Shown piece after piece: positions 9,455 to 18,380 of a stretch of 64,000 nt of DNA (position 1 is its first letter; the number at the start of each line of letters is the position of its first letter). The notes beneath the pieces were generated by a model. The model searched no databases. It had not been told where the DNA came from and saw only the letters and a list, made by a program, of their open reading frames with translations. The DNA lies in assembly GCA_001302245.1 (NCBI GenBank), contig LGYU01000016.1, forward strand, positions 1 through 64,000, written 5' to 3'. Source of the stretch: Chitinophagaceae bacterium PMP191F (GTDB lineage: Bacteria; Bacteroidota; Bacteroidia; Chitinophagales; Chitinophagaceae). A program made the translations under genes and the position numbers.

Positions 9455-9492
9455 AAAAGGCCTTTCCGGATCTGTTCCGGGAAAGGCCTTTT
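9455..9492 (+). terminator. Rho-independent-type terminator
   Basis: A long hairpin, AAAAGGCCTTT with an inner CCGGA/TCCGG stem and the complementary AAAGGCCTTTT arm, lies 24 bases after the GGT-like stop codon and ends in a short T run. The stem is nearly symmetric, so it may also serve the convergent phospholipase gene. Confidence 0.75.
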
Positions 9493-9559
9493 GCTGTTAA
9501 TGATATGCATACTATAGATTTTTATCCATGCTGCATCGTATATAAGAAGATATGAACAG

Positions 9560-12052
9560 TTACACCATTTGTCCCATAAACGGATCGGTTTTACCCGGCA
9601 AACCGGTCTCTACTCTGCCCGCATAACGTCTTTCATACGAAGTATTGCCTTTGATGCGCACAGTACAATCATACCAGCAGTGGCTTTTAAAGCTATTTAC
9701 TACTACCATAGCAGATTTTTTCCCTGCAACAGTTATATGTTGTACAGCTGTTTTGTAAGCGTTGTCAGCCACTTCAATACTCTGCCGATTGTTTCCTGTA
9801 TTTTGAATATGCAATACGATATTCCCGGACAGTCGTTTACCCGATTTCACCCGCTCATACAAACATCTTACTTCCAGCTCATCTGTAGCATGACCGCTTA
9901 TTTCACGGAAGAAACCATTCGGACCATGTACACATAGGTGATAATGTTCGTTGTCAAAATCACTGAGCTGCCAGTCATCCTTCAATGTGTCTCCCGCAGC
10001 TACAGCATAATTACGCGTCACCATGTTTTTACCGGGCACATATATTGTAAAGGGCGATCCGGAAGCCTCATTGCCCAACATATCCCTGGAAGCAGTTAAA
10101 GTAACAGTGATTGCTTTTTTATCATTCCCCAGTGCGGCATCTGCATACAGTTCATAAGGCAATGCACAGGAAGAACGGATTCCTTTTTCCTGAAATGCTA
10201 TTCCTGTAGGATTGGCATTGATACGGGCTATCTCCTCTGCTGTTAGCTTTTTAAAGCTATTCGGCACACCTTTGAACTGTGCTTTGTGAATACCTTCAAT
10301 AAAAGGATCGCGAGTTACCGGTGTTGGTAATAGGATCTTTTCGCCATTGTATGGTCTGAATACAGAGGTCAGATCGCCACACACGGTTCTGCGCCACGCA
10401 CTGATATTGGGTTCTTCTATTTTCTTACCTGTTTTTTTAGCCAGTACTTTCTCCAGGAACTGCAATGACGAGGTGTGATCAAATACTTCAGAACAAACCC
10501 AGCCACCGCGGCTCCATGGCGACGCTACTACCAGCGGCACCCGGTACCCCAAACCAATAGAGCTTTCACGCGCCAGGGAAGATATTGACTGCTGTGCTGT
10601 ATTGGCTACATATTCCACGCCGGTATCAATACCTGCTGAAACAGCGCCAGTTTGTTGTTTATGCGGATGCGGTGCCACAAAAGGAGGCACATGATCAAAA
10701 TATCCGTCGTTCTCATCGTAGGTAAGTATAAAGATCGTTTTCTTCCACACTTCAGGATTCTGCGTAAGAATGTCCAGCACCTCACTGATATACCATGCAC
10801 CGTACCACGCAGCAGAAGGGTGATCTGAAAAATTTTCAGGTGCCACTACCCACGATACGGCAGGCAGTTTACCATTCTTCACATCTTCACGGAACTGGTG
10901 CAGTACATCGCCCTTCGGCACTTTCACTTCCCTTTCCGTAGTGCCATCATGGTATCGTAAAGAGGTAAGGTCATGATAGAACGGATCTTTATAGTTGGTA
11001 GAAAAGGCTTTATCGTGAATGTTCTTTTCGTGTTCTGAAAGACGTTCATATCTTTCGCGGGTGTAGATTTTCTGTTCTTCTTCATTCTTTGCCAGTCGTT
11101 TCTTTAATCTGTCAATAGTATCTTTTATTTTCTGTGCAGAGGCAGGTACTGTATTCAGTTGCTGTTCCTGCTTTTTTATCTCTGCAGTCAGCGCCGCAGC
11201 TTCCTTTGGTAAATTGTTGATATAAGCCTTGGACAAACGCACTTTGTATTGTGTAAAGTACTCCAGCGGGTTATCGCCAAAGTTTGCCAGCCAGCTGTCT
11301 TCCTCGCCTTCAAAACCAACACCGGCACTTACTTCATTCTGGTATACTTTCCACGATATACCCCATTCTTCAAGACGTTCCGGGAAAGTGGTCCAGCTAA
11401 CTTCTGTGTCATAATCCGCATCCTCATTCCACACCCTTGCCAGCGCATCTGCATCTGCACGTTCGCGGATAGTACCTGTCCAGAAATACAACCTGTTGGG
11501 TGTAGTACCTGTAAGTGATGAACAGAAATGCTGATCACATACTGTGAAAGCATCGGCCAATGCATAATAGAAGGGAATGTCTTCACGGTTGTAAAATCCC
11601 AGTGTTAGTGGCATGGAAGCATATTCTTTATGTCCCGATCGCTTGGAGTCAAGCCACTTGTCGTATTTACCATCATTACGTGCATCAACCTGGTTCGACC
11701 ATGAATGTGGCAATGAACTCATCCAGGTTGCTTTAGTGTCTTTAATATTTAGCCTAAAGGGCGCGTAGGTATCTCCTTCTTTGTTGGATTGCAGCCATAC
11801 CAGGTTGTTGTTGGGCAAACGGATAGCACGCGGATCATTGAATCCCCGCACACCCTGCAGCGTTCCGTATGCATGATCAAACGACCTGTTCTCCTGCATC
11901 AGGAATACTATATGTTCTGCATCCATAAATGTGGTGCCCGGTGCAGGATCAATAGCCATCGCTTTCTGAATAGCAGGCGGCAACATATTCATTAAACCTG
12001 CGCCACCTGATAAAACGGAAGCATATTTCAGAAATTCTCTCCTGGTATTCAT
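9560..12052 (-). CDS. Phosphocholine-specific phospholipase C
   Basis: 830 residues. The N-terminus is a twin-arginine signal (Arg4-Arg5 in TRREFLKYA, then a hydrophobic stretch). The phosphoesterase domain carries the family metal/active-site motif ENRSFDH (54-60) after AEHIVFLMQ, and TYDENDGYFDHVPPF further on. The C-terminal part holds the two beta-sandwich repeats usual for non-haemolytic phospholipase C. Length matches the family (about 700-850). It would cleave phosphatidylcholine or related phospholipids outside the inner membrane, releasing diacylglycerol and a phospho head group. It stands alone, converging with the GGT-like gene. Confidence 0.93.
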   Translation of the reverse strand: MNTRREFLKYASVLSGGAGLMNMLPPAIQKAMAIDPAPGTTFMDAEHIVFLMQENRSFDHAYGTLQGVRGFNDPRAIRLPNNNLVWLQSNKEGDTYAPFRLNIKDTKATWMSSLPHSWSNQVDARNDGKYDKWLDSKRSGHKEYASMPLTLGFYNREDIPFYYALADAFTVCDQHFCSSLTGTTPNRLYFWTGTIRERADADALARVWNEDADYDTEVSWTTFPERLEEWGISWKVYQNEVSAGVGFEGEEDSWLANFGDNPLEYFTQYKVRLSKAYINNLPKEAAALTAEIKKQEQQLNTVPASAQKIKDTIDRLKKRLAKNEEEQKIYTRERYERLSEHEKNIHDKAFSTNYKDPFYHDLTSLRYHDGTTEREVKVPKGDVLHQFREDVKNGKLPAVSWVVAPENFSDHPSAAWYGAWYISEVLDILTQNPEVWKKTIFILTYDENDGYFDHVPPFVAPHPHKQQTGAVSAGIDTGVEYVANTAQQSISSLARESSIGLGYRVPLVVASPWSRGGWVCSEVFDHTSSLQFLEKVLAKKTGKKIEEPNISAWRRTVCGDLTSVFRPYNGEKILLPTPVTRDPFIEGIHKAQFKGVPNSFKKLTAEEIARINANPTGIAFQEKGIRSSCALPYELYADAALGNDKKAITVTLTASRDMLGNEASGSPFTIYVPGKNMVTRNYAVAAGDTLKDDWQLSDFDNEHYHLCVHGPNGFFREISGHATDELEVRCLYERVKSGKRLSGNIVLHIQNTGNNRQSIEVADNAYKTAVQHITVAGKKSAMVVVNSFKSHCWYDCTVRIKGNTSYERRYAGRVETGLPGKTDPFMGQMV

Positions 12053-12301
12053 GTTATGAATTTAATGCTACGCATAAAAGTATTGTTTGTGAAGCAAATA
12101 ATCAGCAGGATTTAAAAATTAAGAAGAAGGTAATAAGGAGATGCAGGATGCCGGGTACGCGACACCGGGGAGCTTCTTTTTGTAGCAGTTTCCAGAAACA
12201 CACTTAAACTTGTTTTCTTTTTTCTAAAATTTTTCTGTTCCCTGCTGACATAATGTTGTCACTACCTGTTTTTTTCTTTGAGGTAATAAAACAATCACGA
12301 T

Positions 12302-12796
12302 ATGTCAAACATTCAGACGCTTGTAAAAGAAATGGAAAACGAAGCCACTACTACCCGCAAAATGCTGAGCAGGGTTCCTGATGACAAATTCGGCTGGAAA
12401 CCACACGAAAAAAGTATGAGCATTCAGCAACTGACCACGCACATTGCTGAATTGCCCGGCTGGGTAAGTATGGTAATAAATACCGAAGAACTGGATTTTG
12501 CGGCCCAACCGTATAGTCCCAGGGTTCTTAACAATACAAAGGAACTGTTGCAGTATTTTGAAGAAACACTGGCAGACGGAAAAACGCAACTGTCAAAAGC
12601 CAGCGATGAACAATTATTACCCAACTGGACATTGAGGAATGGCAGTGAGATCTATATTGCTTCGTCTAAAGCAGATATGATCCGCACCACCTATTGCCAG
12701 ATCGTTCACCACCGCGCTCAACTGGGCGTATACCTGCGTCTGCTCAACATTCCTATACCCGGCAGCTATGGCCCCAGTGCTGATGAAATGAACTGA
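12302..12796 (+). CDS. DinB-family protein
   Basis: 164 residues with a four-helix-bundle pattern. Metal-ligand-type histidines sit in QQLTTHIAELPGW (about 43-55) and IVHHRAQLGVYLRL (about 134-147), matching the DinB_2 family. Members are metal-dependent proteins; some act as thiol (bacillithiol/mycothiol) transferases, most are uncharacterised. Single gene with its own terminator directly after. Confidence 0.88.
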   Translation: MSNIQTLVKEMENEATTTRKMLSRVPDDKFGWKPHEKSMSIQQLTTHIAELPGWVSMVINTEELDFAAQPYSPRVLNNTKELLQYFEETLADGKTQLSKASDEQLLPNWTLRNGSEIYIASSKADMIRTTYCQIVHHRAQLGVYLRLLNIPIPGSYGPSADEMN

Positions 12797-12813
12797 TAGC
12801 CGCAACATACAAA

Positions 12814-12859
12814 GCCATCTGCCCGTTTACGAAGCTTTAAATGTGCAGATGGCATTTTT
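12814..12859 (+). terminator. Rho-independent-type terminator after DinB gene
   Basis: A nine-base perfect stem GCCATCTGC/GCAGATGGC with a 22-base loop is followed by ATTTTTA, 17 bases after the DinB stop codon. Confidence 0.7.
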
Positions 12860-12912
12860 ATCCTGCAGAAATAATCTGAATAAGCAATAGCAGCTCTTTA
12901 CACCAAACACTG

Positions 12913-13344
12913 TCATATCTTTCCCCGGCAGTTGGCCGCACCACAGCGACAGGGCAATTTCCCTTCATGATGGGTTTCACCGTAATCGCAGGTCAGCTCT
13001 TCATTTTTACGGATGTCGCGCAGGGCATAAAACTCCACCCGGTTGTGTGTAACACGCATATATGTGTTGGGATCGCATGAGTGGTTAACATACCGCAGTT
13101 CATTGCTGTTTTCAGATGCATTGAGCGAAGTGCCATTGCCAAACTCCACCAGTGCAATGCTTTTCATGGTGCTGGCCAGCTTACGCCCTGCCCTTTCAGA
13201 AATGATTACACCGCCCAGGTCGCCGATCTTTTTACGATACGGTATCTTACCCAGTGCAAATGCTCCTTTACCGGCGATATTGCTTTTACGAACGTCTAAG
13301 GAGAAATACAATTTATACAGGGGAGCCTCAGATTTATTGCGCAT
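12913..13344 (-). CDS. SET-domain protein
   Basis: 143 residues, essentially a bare SET domain: VRKSNIAGKGAFALGKI at the start, the pseudoknot motif ELRYVNHSCDPN at about 83-94, ELTCDYG at about 120-126, and a post-SET cysteine cluster (CRCGAANCRG) at the end that would bind zinc. SET enzymes transfer methyl groups from SAM to protein lysines; the bacterial targets are mostly unknown. Small SET proteins of this kind recur in Bacteroidota. Start ATG at 13344; no operon partner. Confidence 0.88.
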   Translation of the reverse strand: MRNKSEAPLYKLYFSLDVRKSNIAGKGAFALGKIPYRKKIGDLGGVIISERAGRKLASTMKSIALVEFGNGTSLNASENSNELRYVNHSCDPNTYMRVTHNRVEFYALRDIRKNEELTCDYGETHHEGKLPCRCGAANCRGKI

Positions 13345-13979
13345 AATACAAATATATACAACACGTTCACACGCCCATAAGTCTGCTATGAAAAGATTAT
13401 TACAGTGATTAAACCAGAAACACTGTACATGTATTGTCAGAGGGGATTCCGGCAGCTAAACAATAAATATCCTTTTATAATCATTTTTTATCATTTTACT
13501 AAGTACCCTTTTTATCGCTATTTACCGCTGTACCTGCACAATACAGGCATTTATAACAACAATCCGCATATCATTTCCAACACTTCAAAAATACCCACTT
13601 GCGTTATTTGCTGAAAAGTGATAAATTTCCAGTCAGAATAATGATCCGTCGATTGCTAAAACCATTTTGCCGATTCCGGAGTTCCCCTTACCTTAGAAGA
13701 TGTTAACGTTTTTTATTATTTGTTTCTATACACTTTTCCTGTAATTAACCAACAGGGGTATCACATGAGAAAAACAGGCTGCTTCCAATTTCGGAAGCAG
13801 TTTTTTTATACCCGTAAGGTGCAACTATTTTATATGAAGGTTGTATCATATTAACCGCTCCGCTGAACTGCCGCAGATCACGTTCGTTACATCCTATTCT
13901 ACACTTCAACCTGCATAAAAGCTGTTCCATTGACATCAGCATAGGTCACATAAATGTAAATAGTAATTTTACCGGCGTA
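13345..13979. other. Long intergenic region, mostly featureless
   Basis: 635 bases between the SET gene (minus) and the NTF2-like gene (plus). AT-rich, without a convincing coding frame on either strand. Its one clear element is a hairpin followed by seven T residues at 13779-13807, which is not preceded by any annotated gene on that strand. Confidence 0.5.
13779..13807 (+). terminator. Stand-alone terminator-like hairpin
   Basis: CTGCTTCC pairs with GGAAGCAG around a six-base loop and runs straight into TTTTTTT, the form of an intrinsic terminator. No plus-strand gene lies upstream within 900 bases apart from DinB, which has its own terminator, so this may end a small untranslated transcript starting in the gap, or act as an attenuator before the next gene. 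Confidence 0.55.
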
Positions 13980-14777
13980 ATGAAAAAACTGCTGATAATA
14001 CTGGTGTTTGCCGCGCATGCTGCAACAGCCCAACAGGCAAAAGAAGTAGTAAAGGCTGAAATGGACTTTGCACGGCTGGCGCTGGATTCCGGTATGAAAA
14101 AAGCGTTCCTGGCATTTTTGGATAGTAATGGTGTGGTTTTCTCAAGAGGGGCCATTCACAATGGCCTTCGTCAATGGAATGCAGCACCTGATATTCCCGG
14201 CAAATTACTCTGGCATCCTGTCTTTGCCGGTATTGCTGCTTCCGGTGATATTGGTTTTACCACCGGCCCTTTTGAATTCAGGGCAACTTTGCAGGATAGT
14301 GTGAACGGCAGCGGACAATATTCTACCGTTTGGCACAAAACCAAACAGGGTGAATGGAAAGCCCTGGCAGACCTGGGTATTGATTATACGCCATCATTAC
14401 TGCACCATCAACCGATGCAGTATACAGCCGGGTTCACACCTGCTGCCGATACAGGCATTATGCAAACCGAGCTGGCGTTTATACAACAATTTGCATCAGA
14501 CAGTGTACAGGCATTTTTACCTATACTGCATCCTGATGCATGGCTGAACATCAACGGGCAACTACCCGCGCGTGGGAAAGATGCTATTGCCAGTGTGTTA
14601 ACAAAGATCCCCGGCAGGCTGGTGTTTATTCCTGCAGGCAGCGGCATGGCCGCCAGCAGGGATCTTGCTTACGTGTATGGTGTTGTTCAATACAATGGCA
14701 GAAAAGAGAATTACCTGCGTGCATGGGCTCATACAGCATCGGGGTGGAAACTGTTGCTGCAGGTGTTACGGTGGTAA
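13980..14777 (+). CDS. Exported protein with two NTF2/SnoaL-like domains
   Basis: 265 residues. Signal peptide about 1-18 (LLIILVFAAHAATAQQ). Two similar halves follow, each with the cone-fold pattern of DUF4440/SnoaL-like proteins: the first about 20-140 (AFLAFLDSNGVVFSRG, then STVWHKTKQGEWKALADLG), the second about 155-265 (SVQAFLPILHPDAWLNINGQ, then RAWAHTASGWKLLLQVL). The fold serves many enzymes and ligand binders, so no reaction can be assigned. Periplasmic by its signal; single gene converging on the LytTR gene. Confidence 0.78.
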   Translation: MKKLLIILVFAAHAATAQQAKEVVKAEMDFARLALDSGMKKAFLAFLDSNGVVFSRGAIHNGLRQWNAAPDIPGKLLWHPVFAGIAASGDIGFTTGPFEFRATLQDSVNGSGQYSTVWHKTKQGEWKALADLGIDYTPSLLHHQPMQYTAGFTPAADTGIMQTELAFIQQFASDSVQAFLPILHPDAWLNINGQLPARGKDAIASVLTKIPGRLVFIPAGSGMAASRDLAYVYGVVQYNGRKENYLRAWAHTASGWKLLLQVLRW

Positions 14778-14784
14778 GCAACAA

Positions 14785-15546
14785 CTATTCTCCCAACCAT
14801 TTTTTAAAATCGTTGGCCTTTAACCTGCTCACCACAATCTCTTCATAAGCAGCAGGCTGTACCTGCACTTTCAGCTTGCCGCTGAACCAGGTATGGATCT
14901 TTTCAATATGCATGTAATTCACAATGAACTGGCGGTTCACACGGAAAAAAGTACTACCATCTACTTCCGTTTCGATCTCTTCCAGTCGTTTGTCAATAAT
15001 AAAATCTTCATTGTTGCGTGTTTTCACATACTGCATCTTTCCTTTGGTATAGAAATAGGCCACGTCTGACAATGAAATAGAAATAAGCCGGGTGCCGCAC
15101 TTTACCAGGTACCTGGTACGCTGATTTACTTGTGTTCCGTGCACAGACTGCCTGACACCAACATATTCCTGCTGTAGCTGTTTTTTTTGACCGTACAGGT
15201 TTTTGAATTTGTCCAGTGCAGCTTCCAGGTCATCACGGTTCAGGGGTTTCAGCAGGTAGTCCAGGCTGTTTAGTTTAAACGCTTTCAATGCATGTTCCTG
15301 GTGACCTGTTACAAATATCACGGGACAATCACCGGGCAACAGTTCCATAATGGAAAAACTTTGTCCGTCGCCCAGTTCAATATCCATCAGTACCAGGTCT
15401 ACTTCCGGTGAAGCAGCCAGGAAATGGGTGCAGGCTTCCACACTATCCAGCACCGCTACTACCTCAATACTGCTGTCAATGGACTGCAACATGTTTTTCA
15501 GGTGTCTCGCAGAGAGCGATTCATCTTCAAGGATCAATACTTTCAT
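14785..15546 (-). CDS. LytTR-family response regulator
   Basis: 253 residues. Receiver domain about 1-120 with acidic pocket EDE (7-9), phospho-acceptor Asp55 in LVLMDIELGD, VTGHQEHALKAF and YLLKP. A LytTR DNA-binding domain covers about 150-250 (YFYTKGKMQYVKTRNNEDFIIDK, FFRVNRQFIVN). It would bind promoter repeats when phosphorylated. The usual partner, a LytS/YehU-type histidine kinase, is absent on both sides, so it is an orphan regulator whose kinase is encoded elsewhere. Confidence 0.94.
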   Translation of the reverse strand: MKVLILEDESLSARHLKNMLQSIDSSIEVVAVLDSVEACTHFLAASPEVDLVLMDIELGDGQSFSIMELLPGDCPVIFVTGHQEHALKAFKLNSLDYLLKPLNRDDLEAALDKFKNLYGQKKQLQQEYVGVRQSVHGTQVNQRTRYLVKCGTRLISISLSDVAYFYTKGKMQYVKTRNNEDFIIDKRLEEIETEVDGSTFFRVNRQFIVNYMHIEKIHTWFSGKLKVQVQPAAYEEIVVSRLKANDFKKWLGE

Positions 15547-15905
15547 ATAGTAAGATTTTTTCCAGGTACTTATTTTTAATGCCTGTAAAGAAATTTCTCA
15601 TGTTGACACCGCCGTTGCTGCCTGTAAAAATAGATTACTATAACAGTCGTTCAGGCAGCTTCGTGGCCTGCTCACATCTTTTTAACCCATACAACAGCGG
15701 TTTCCGGCAAGCGGTGTGTAAAAACCACATATTCATGTGATGAGGCTATAGGCCCATTTTAACGTCGCATGATAAGTTTAGTAAAGCATTTTCATAAGGT
15801 ACCCCTTTGTTATCTTGTCTGTTGCGTTTAAAGATGATTTTTCTACATTTGTCATGAACCCGTTTACAACCCGAAACCTTTTACCTGTTAAATCCACCAT
15901 ACCTG
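15547..15905. other. Divergent promoter region
   Basis: 359 bases between the divergent LytTR and LacI genes. No coding sense was found. Apart from the LacI promoter at 15822-15851 nothing distinctive is visible. Confidence 0.4.
15822..15851 (+). promoter_or_regulatory. Bacteroidota-type promoter for the LacI gene
   Basis: TTG at 15822-15824 and TACATTTG at 15844-15851, separated by 19 bases, match the -33/-7 consensus of the Bacteroidota housekeeping sigma factor. The predicted start of transcription is about 45-50 bases before the LacI ATG. Confidence 0.6.
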
Positions 15906-16925
15906 ATGAATAAAAAGCCGGCAACGATCAAGGAAATTGCACGTCAGCTAAACGTATCTATTTCCACCGTATCCAGGGCATTGCACAACCATCCCAGTAT
16001 CGGTTTGCGCACCCGTATGCAGGTTCAGAAGCTGGCCAAGGAATTACAGTACGAACGCAACCAGGCCGCCGTATCTTTTAAACAGGGTAAAACAGCTACC
16101 ATCGGTGTTATACTGCCCCGCTTCTCTGAAGAATTTTTCTCTGCTGTACTGAGCGGTATCGAAGATTTTGCCACCAGCAACAAATACAATGTGCTCATCG
16201 GTCAATCGTACGATGAAATGGAACGTGAACAACAGATCGTGGAAACCATGCGCAACAGTCGTGTTGACGGATTACTGGTTTCAGTTGCCAAGAACACTAC
16301 TGCATACGATCATTTTGATACACTGGCAAACTATAACATTCCTGTTGTGTTTTTTGACTGTATTCCCAACAGACCGGTACAATCCAGCGTATCTTGCAAT
16401 CTGCACCAGGGCACTGTACAGGGTGTTACTTTTCTGGCTAACAGAAAACATCAGCATATAGCATTGCTCAACGGGCCCGAACAATTGCAGGCTTCACAAC
16501 AACGTGAAGAAGCATACAGACAAGGATTACTGCAAAACCATCTGCCCATAGTATCCGGGCTGATGGTGCGTACCAATCTTACCAAAGAAGGAACACAGGC
16601 CGCCATGCAGCAATTGCTGCAGGCAGTTCCACACCCTACTGCCGTGCTTGCTTTCAACGATTATGTAGCACTGGAAGCCATGCATTATCTGCGCAGTAAA
16701 AAGATCAGGGTCAACCAGGACATCAGCTTTGTAAGTTTTGCGCATTTACCATTGTGTAACTATCTCGACAATCCGCCACTGGCATCTGTAGAACAATTCC
16801 CTTACGAACAAGGCTATAAAGCCATGGAAATGCTGTACAACATCATTACACTACCCGATCCTTCCAATACCGATGTACAACTAGTACTGGAAAGTAAGTT
16901 GGTGGAAAATGGAATTTTAGAATAG
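15906..16925 (+). CDS. LacI-family transcriptional regulator
   Basis: 339 residues. The LacI helix-turn-helix occupies about 6-52 (TIKEIARQLNVSISTVSRAL, hinge region LAKELQYERNQAA), followed by a periplasmic-binding-protein-like effector domain (IGVILPRFSEEFFSAVLSGI, VDGLLVS, VLAFNDYVALEAM). Family members repress or activate sugar-use genes by binding a sugar. No transporter, SusC/D pair or glycosidase adjoins it, so its regulon is not visible here. Confidence 0.95.
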   Translation: MNKKPATIKEIARQLNVSISTVSRALHNHPSIGLRTRMQVQKLAKELQYERNQAAVSFKQGKTATIGVILPRFSEEFFSAVLSGIEDFATSNKYNVLIGQSYDEMEREQQIVETMRNSRVDGLLVSVAKNTTAYDHFDTLANYNIPVVFFDCIPNRPVQSSVSCNLHQGTVQGVTFLANRKHQHIALLNGPEQLQASQQREEAYRQGLLQNHLPIVSGLMVRTNLTKEGTQAAMQQLLQAVPHPTAVLAFNDYVALEAMHYLRSKKIRVNQDISFVSFAHLPLCNYLDNPPLASVEQFPYEQGYKAMEMLYNIITLPDPSNTDVQLVLESKLVENGILE

Positions 16926-17121
16926 GTTAGTTTGAAAATTTGATAACGGATTGTTCGATGGTCTGATGGCTGAAATGGTTTGATTATTGAGAGAAGTCCG
17001 AAAGAAAGATGCACGCAAAGGCGCGAATTTGTATTTCGATAAAACTTAACAACTAGCACCTTGTATTAGCTAGTCGCTCAAAGCTCATGGCTCGCAGCTA
17101 TATTCAACTTACAACCTACCT
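16926..17121 (-). repeat. Dispersed modular intergenic repeat, copy 1
   Basis: Begins right after the LacI stop codon and fills the gap to the convergent SUKH gene. Read on the minus strand it aligns with 35612-35842: shared blocks include AAGTTGAATA, AGCTGCG, TGAGCTT, GCTAATACAAGG, CGCGCCTTTGC and TGCATCTTTCTTTCGGAC in the same order, by eye about 85-90 % identical over some 130 bases. No coding frame. See findings. Confidence 0.75.
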
Positions 17122-17128
17122 TTTCCCC

Positions 17129-17731
17129 TCACTCTCCCCAAAACCTGATGGCAACAGTAGTATTCTCATAGTCTTCCACGTTTTCCAATACATCACCCAG
17201 GCATTCGGTTACCAGGAACTTGCACAAACTGTCTGCACAAAGCAATACCTGGTCGCCATAAATTGATACCACGGGACATCGGGGTTCAGCAGTCAAAACA
17301 AAATGACCGGGAGTAATGGGGAAAATCGGGGAAACATCATTTTGCGGAAAAAATGCCGCAGGTGTGAGTTTTTTTGCCTCATATGTTGCGGCCTGTGCCC
17401 GCTTCATAACCGGTAAACTATCGGGATAAGAGTAGAAATAAGGCCGGTAATCAGGATCACGGCCATCGCGCGCATACAGGTCGATACCTGGCAGTGAAAG
17501 ACCGTTCATGGTTTTATAATAACAACGCAGATCAAAGGGGAATTCGATATGGAAATGTTTGCCAAAACGATCAATATCACTGTCGCTCAAACCGCTACAC
17601 CACTGAGAGCCACGCTGGATCTGCAAACCATACATTGTTTCATCAGGCAACATACCTGACCAGTACTTTTCCGTGATGGTTTTCAATACAGCAAAAAAGC
17701 CCAGGTCTGCAGTTGGTTTTGGCATCACCAT
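17129..17731 (-). CDS. SMI1/KNR4 (SUKH) family protein
   Basis: 200 residues, no signal peptide or membrane segment. The SUKH fold is suggested by GLSDSDIDRFGKHFHIEFPFDLRCYYKTMNGLSLPG split over about 47-82, with the typical phrase P-DLR-YY--MNG, and by the acidic closing helix ECLGDVLENVEDYE. SUKH proteins in bacteria are commonly immunity proteins against contact-dependent or polymorphic toxins, or antitoxin-like partners. No toxin gene is next to it, so it is an orphan copy here; function is inferred only from the family. Confidence 0.8.
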   Translation of the reverse strand: MVMPKPTADLGFFAVLKTITEKYWSGMLPDETMYGLQIQRGSQWCSGLSDSDIDRFGKHFHIEFPFDLRCYYKTMNGLSLPGIDLYARDGRDPDYRPYFYSYPDSLPVMKRAQAATYEAKKLTPAAFFPQNDVSPIFPITPGHFVLTAEPRCPVVSIYGDQVLLCADSLCKFLVTECLGDVLENVEDYENTTVAIRFWGE

Positions 17732-17941
17732 GAAGAACAGGATTAAATTGGGAAGATCAGAACAGGAGGGTTACGGATATACACAAGCTATTACAAACAA
17801 GTGTATCCTGTAGCAATAGCTGTGTCTTATAATATAGTCTACCAACAGGCAATGACTGATATTGCTGCTACAACAATACATACGTATAGCCTTAAACCGA
17901 ACAGTACACCAGCATCGGTCTTACAATTCCGGAAAAAGCAT

Positions 17942-18166
17942 TTATTTAGGCGCCACCATGGTAAACGATAAATCTTTAATCAGCTCTGATGGATCTATTT
18001 CCAATGCACCCGCCAACTCAAACAATGTAAGCAGGGTTATATTGGTTTTACCACGTTCCATTTTACCAATATCACTGTAATCAATAGAGCACAAGTAAGA
18101 AAGGCGGCGAAGACTGAGTCCTTTGTCTTTCCTGATTTTTTTCAGCTTTTCCCCGAATTCTTTCAA
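17942..18166 (-). CDS. Small XRE-type helix-turn-helix regulator
   Basis: 74 residues, nearly all helix-turn-helix: KLKKIRKDKGLSLRRLSYLC, then SDIGKMERGKTNITLLTLFELA, then LEIDPSELI. The frame has no ATG; a TTG at 18166 is used as start, preceded by the purine-rich AAGGAAAAA. An upstream non-ATG start within about 12 codons is also possible. Probably a DNA-binding regulator; target unknown. It lies just upstream, on the opposite strand, of the structured RNA candidate. Confidence 0.8.
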   Translation of the reverse strand: MKEFGEKLKKIRKDKGLSLRRLSYLCSIDYSDIGKMERGKTNITLLTLFELAGALEIDPSELIKDLSFTMVAPK

Positions 18167-18276
18167 TTTTTCCTTATCCGCTTCAGTAACTATTACAAAA
18201 AATTAATCAGATGAGTAATTTCAAAGAAAAACATCTAAATTTTGTGGGTTAATTACACCACATTATAGGTTTTTCT

Positions 18277-18284
18277 TATTTTTG
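18277..18284 (+). promoter_or_regulatory. Possible -7 promoter element
   Basis: TATTTTTG fits TAnnTTTG exactly, but no TTG stands at a normal distance upstream. It lies about 100 bases before the structured RNA candidate and could start a transcript covering it. Confidence 0.25.
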
Positions 18285-18380
18285 TTTTATAGCATTTGAT
18301 AATGCTTGCAATTTATTTATTGAGTAATGCTTTAAATTAGCGGCCCATAAAAACCGCATTGTAAAGCATTCACTAGAGTC

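Noticed and set aside
13405..13614. Plus-strand frame of 69 residues in the 13345-13979 gap
   Set aside because: Tyr/Ile/Asn-rich, typical of AT-rich non-coding DNA; no ribosome-binding or promoter context.
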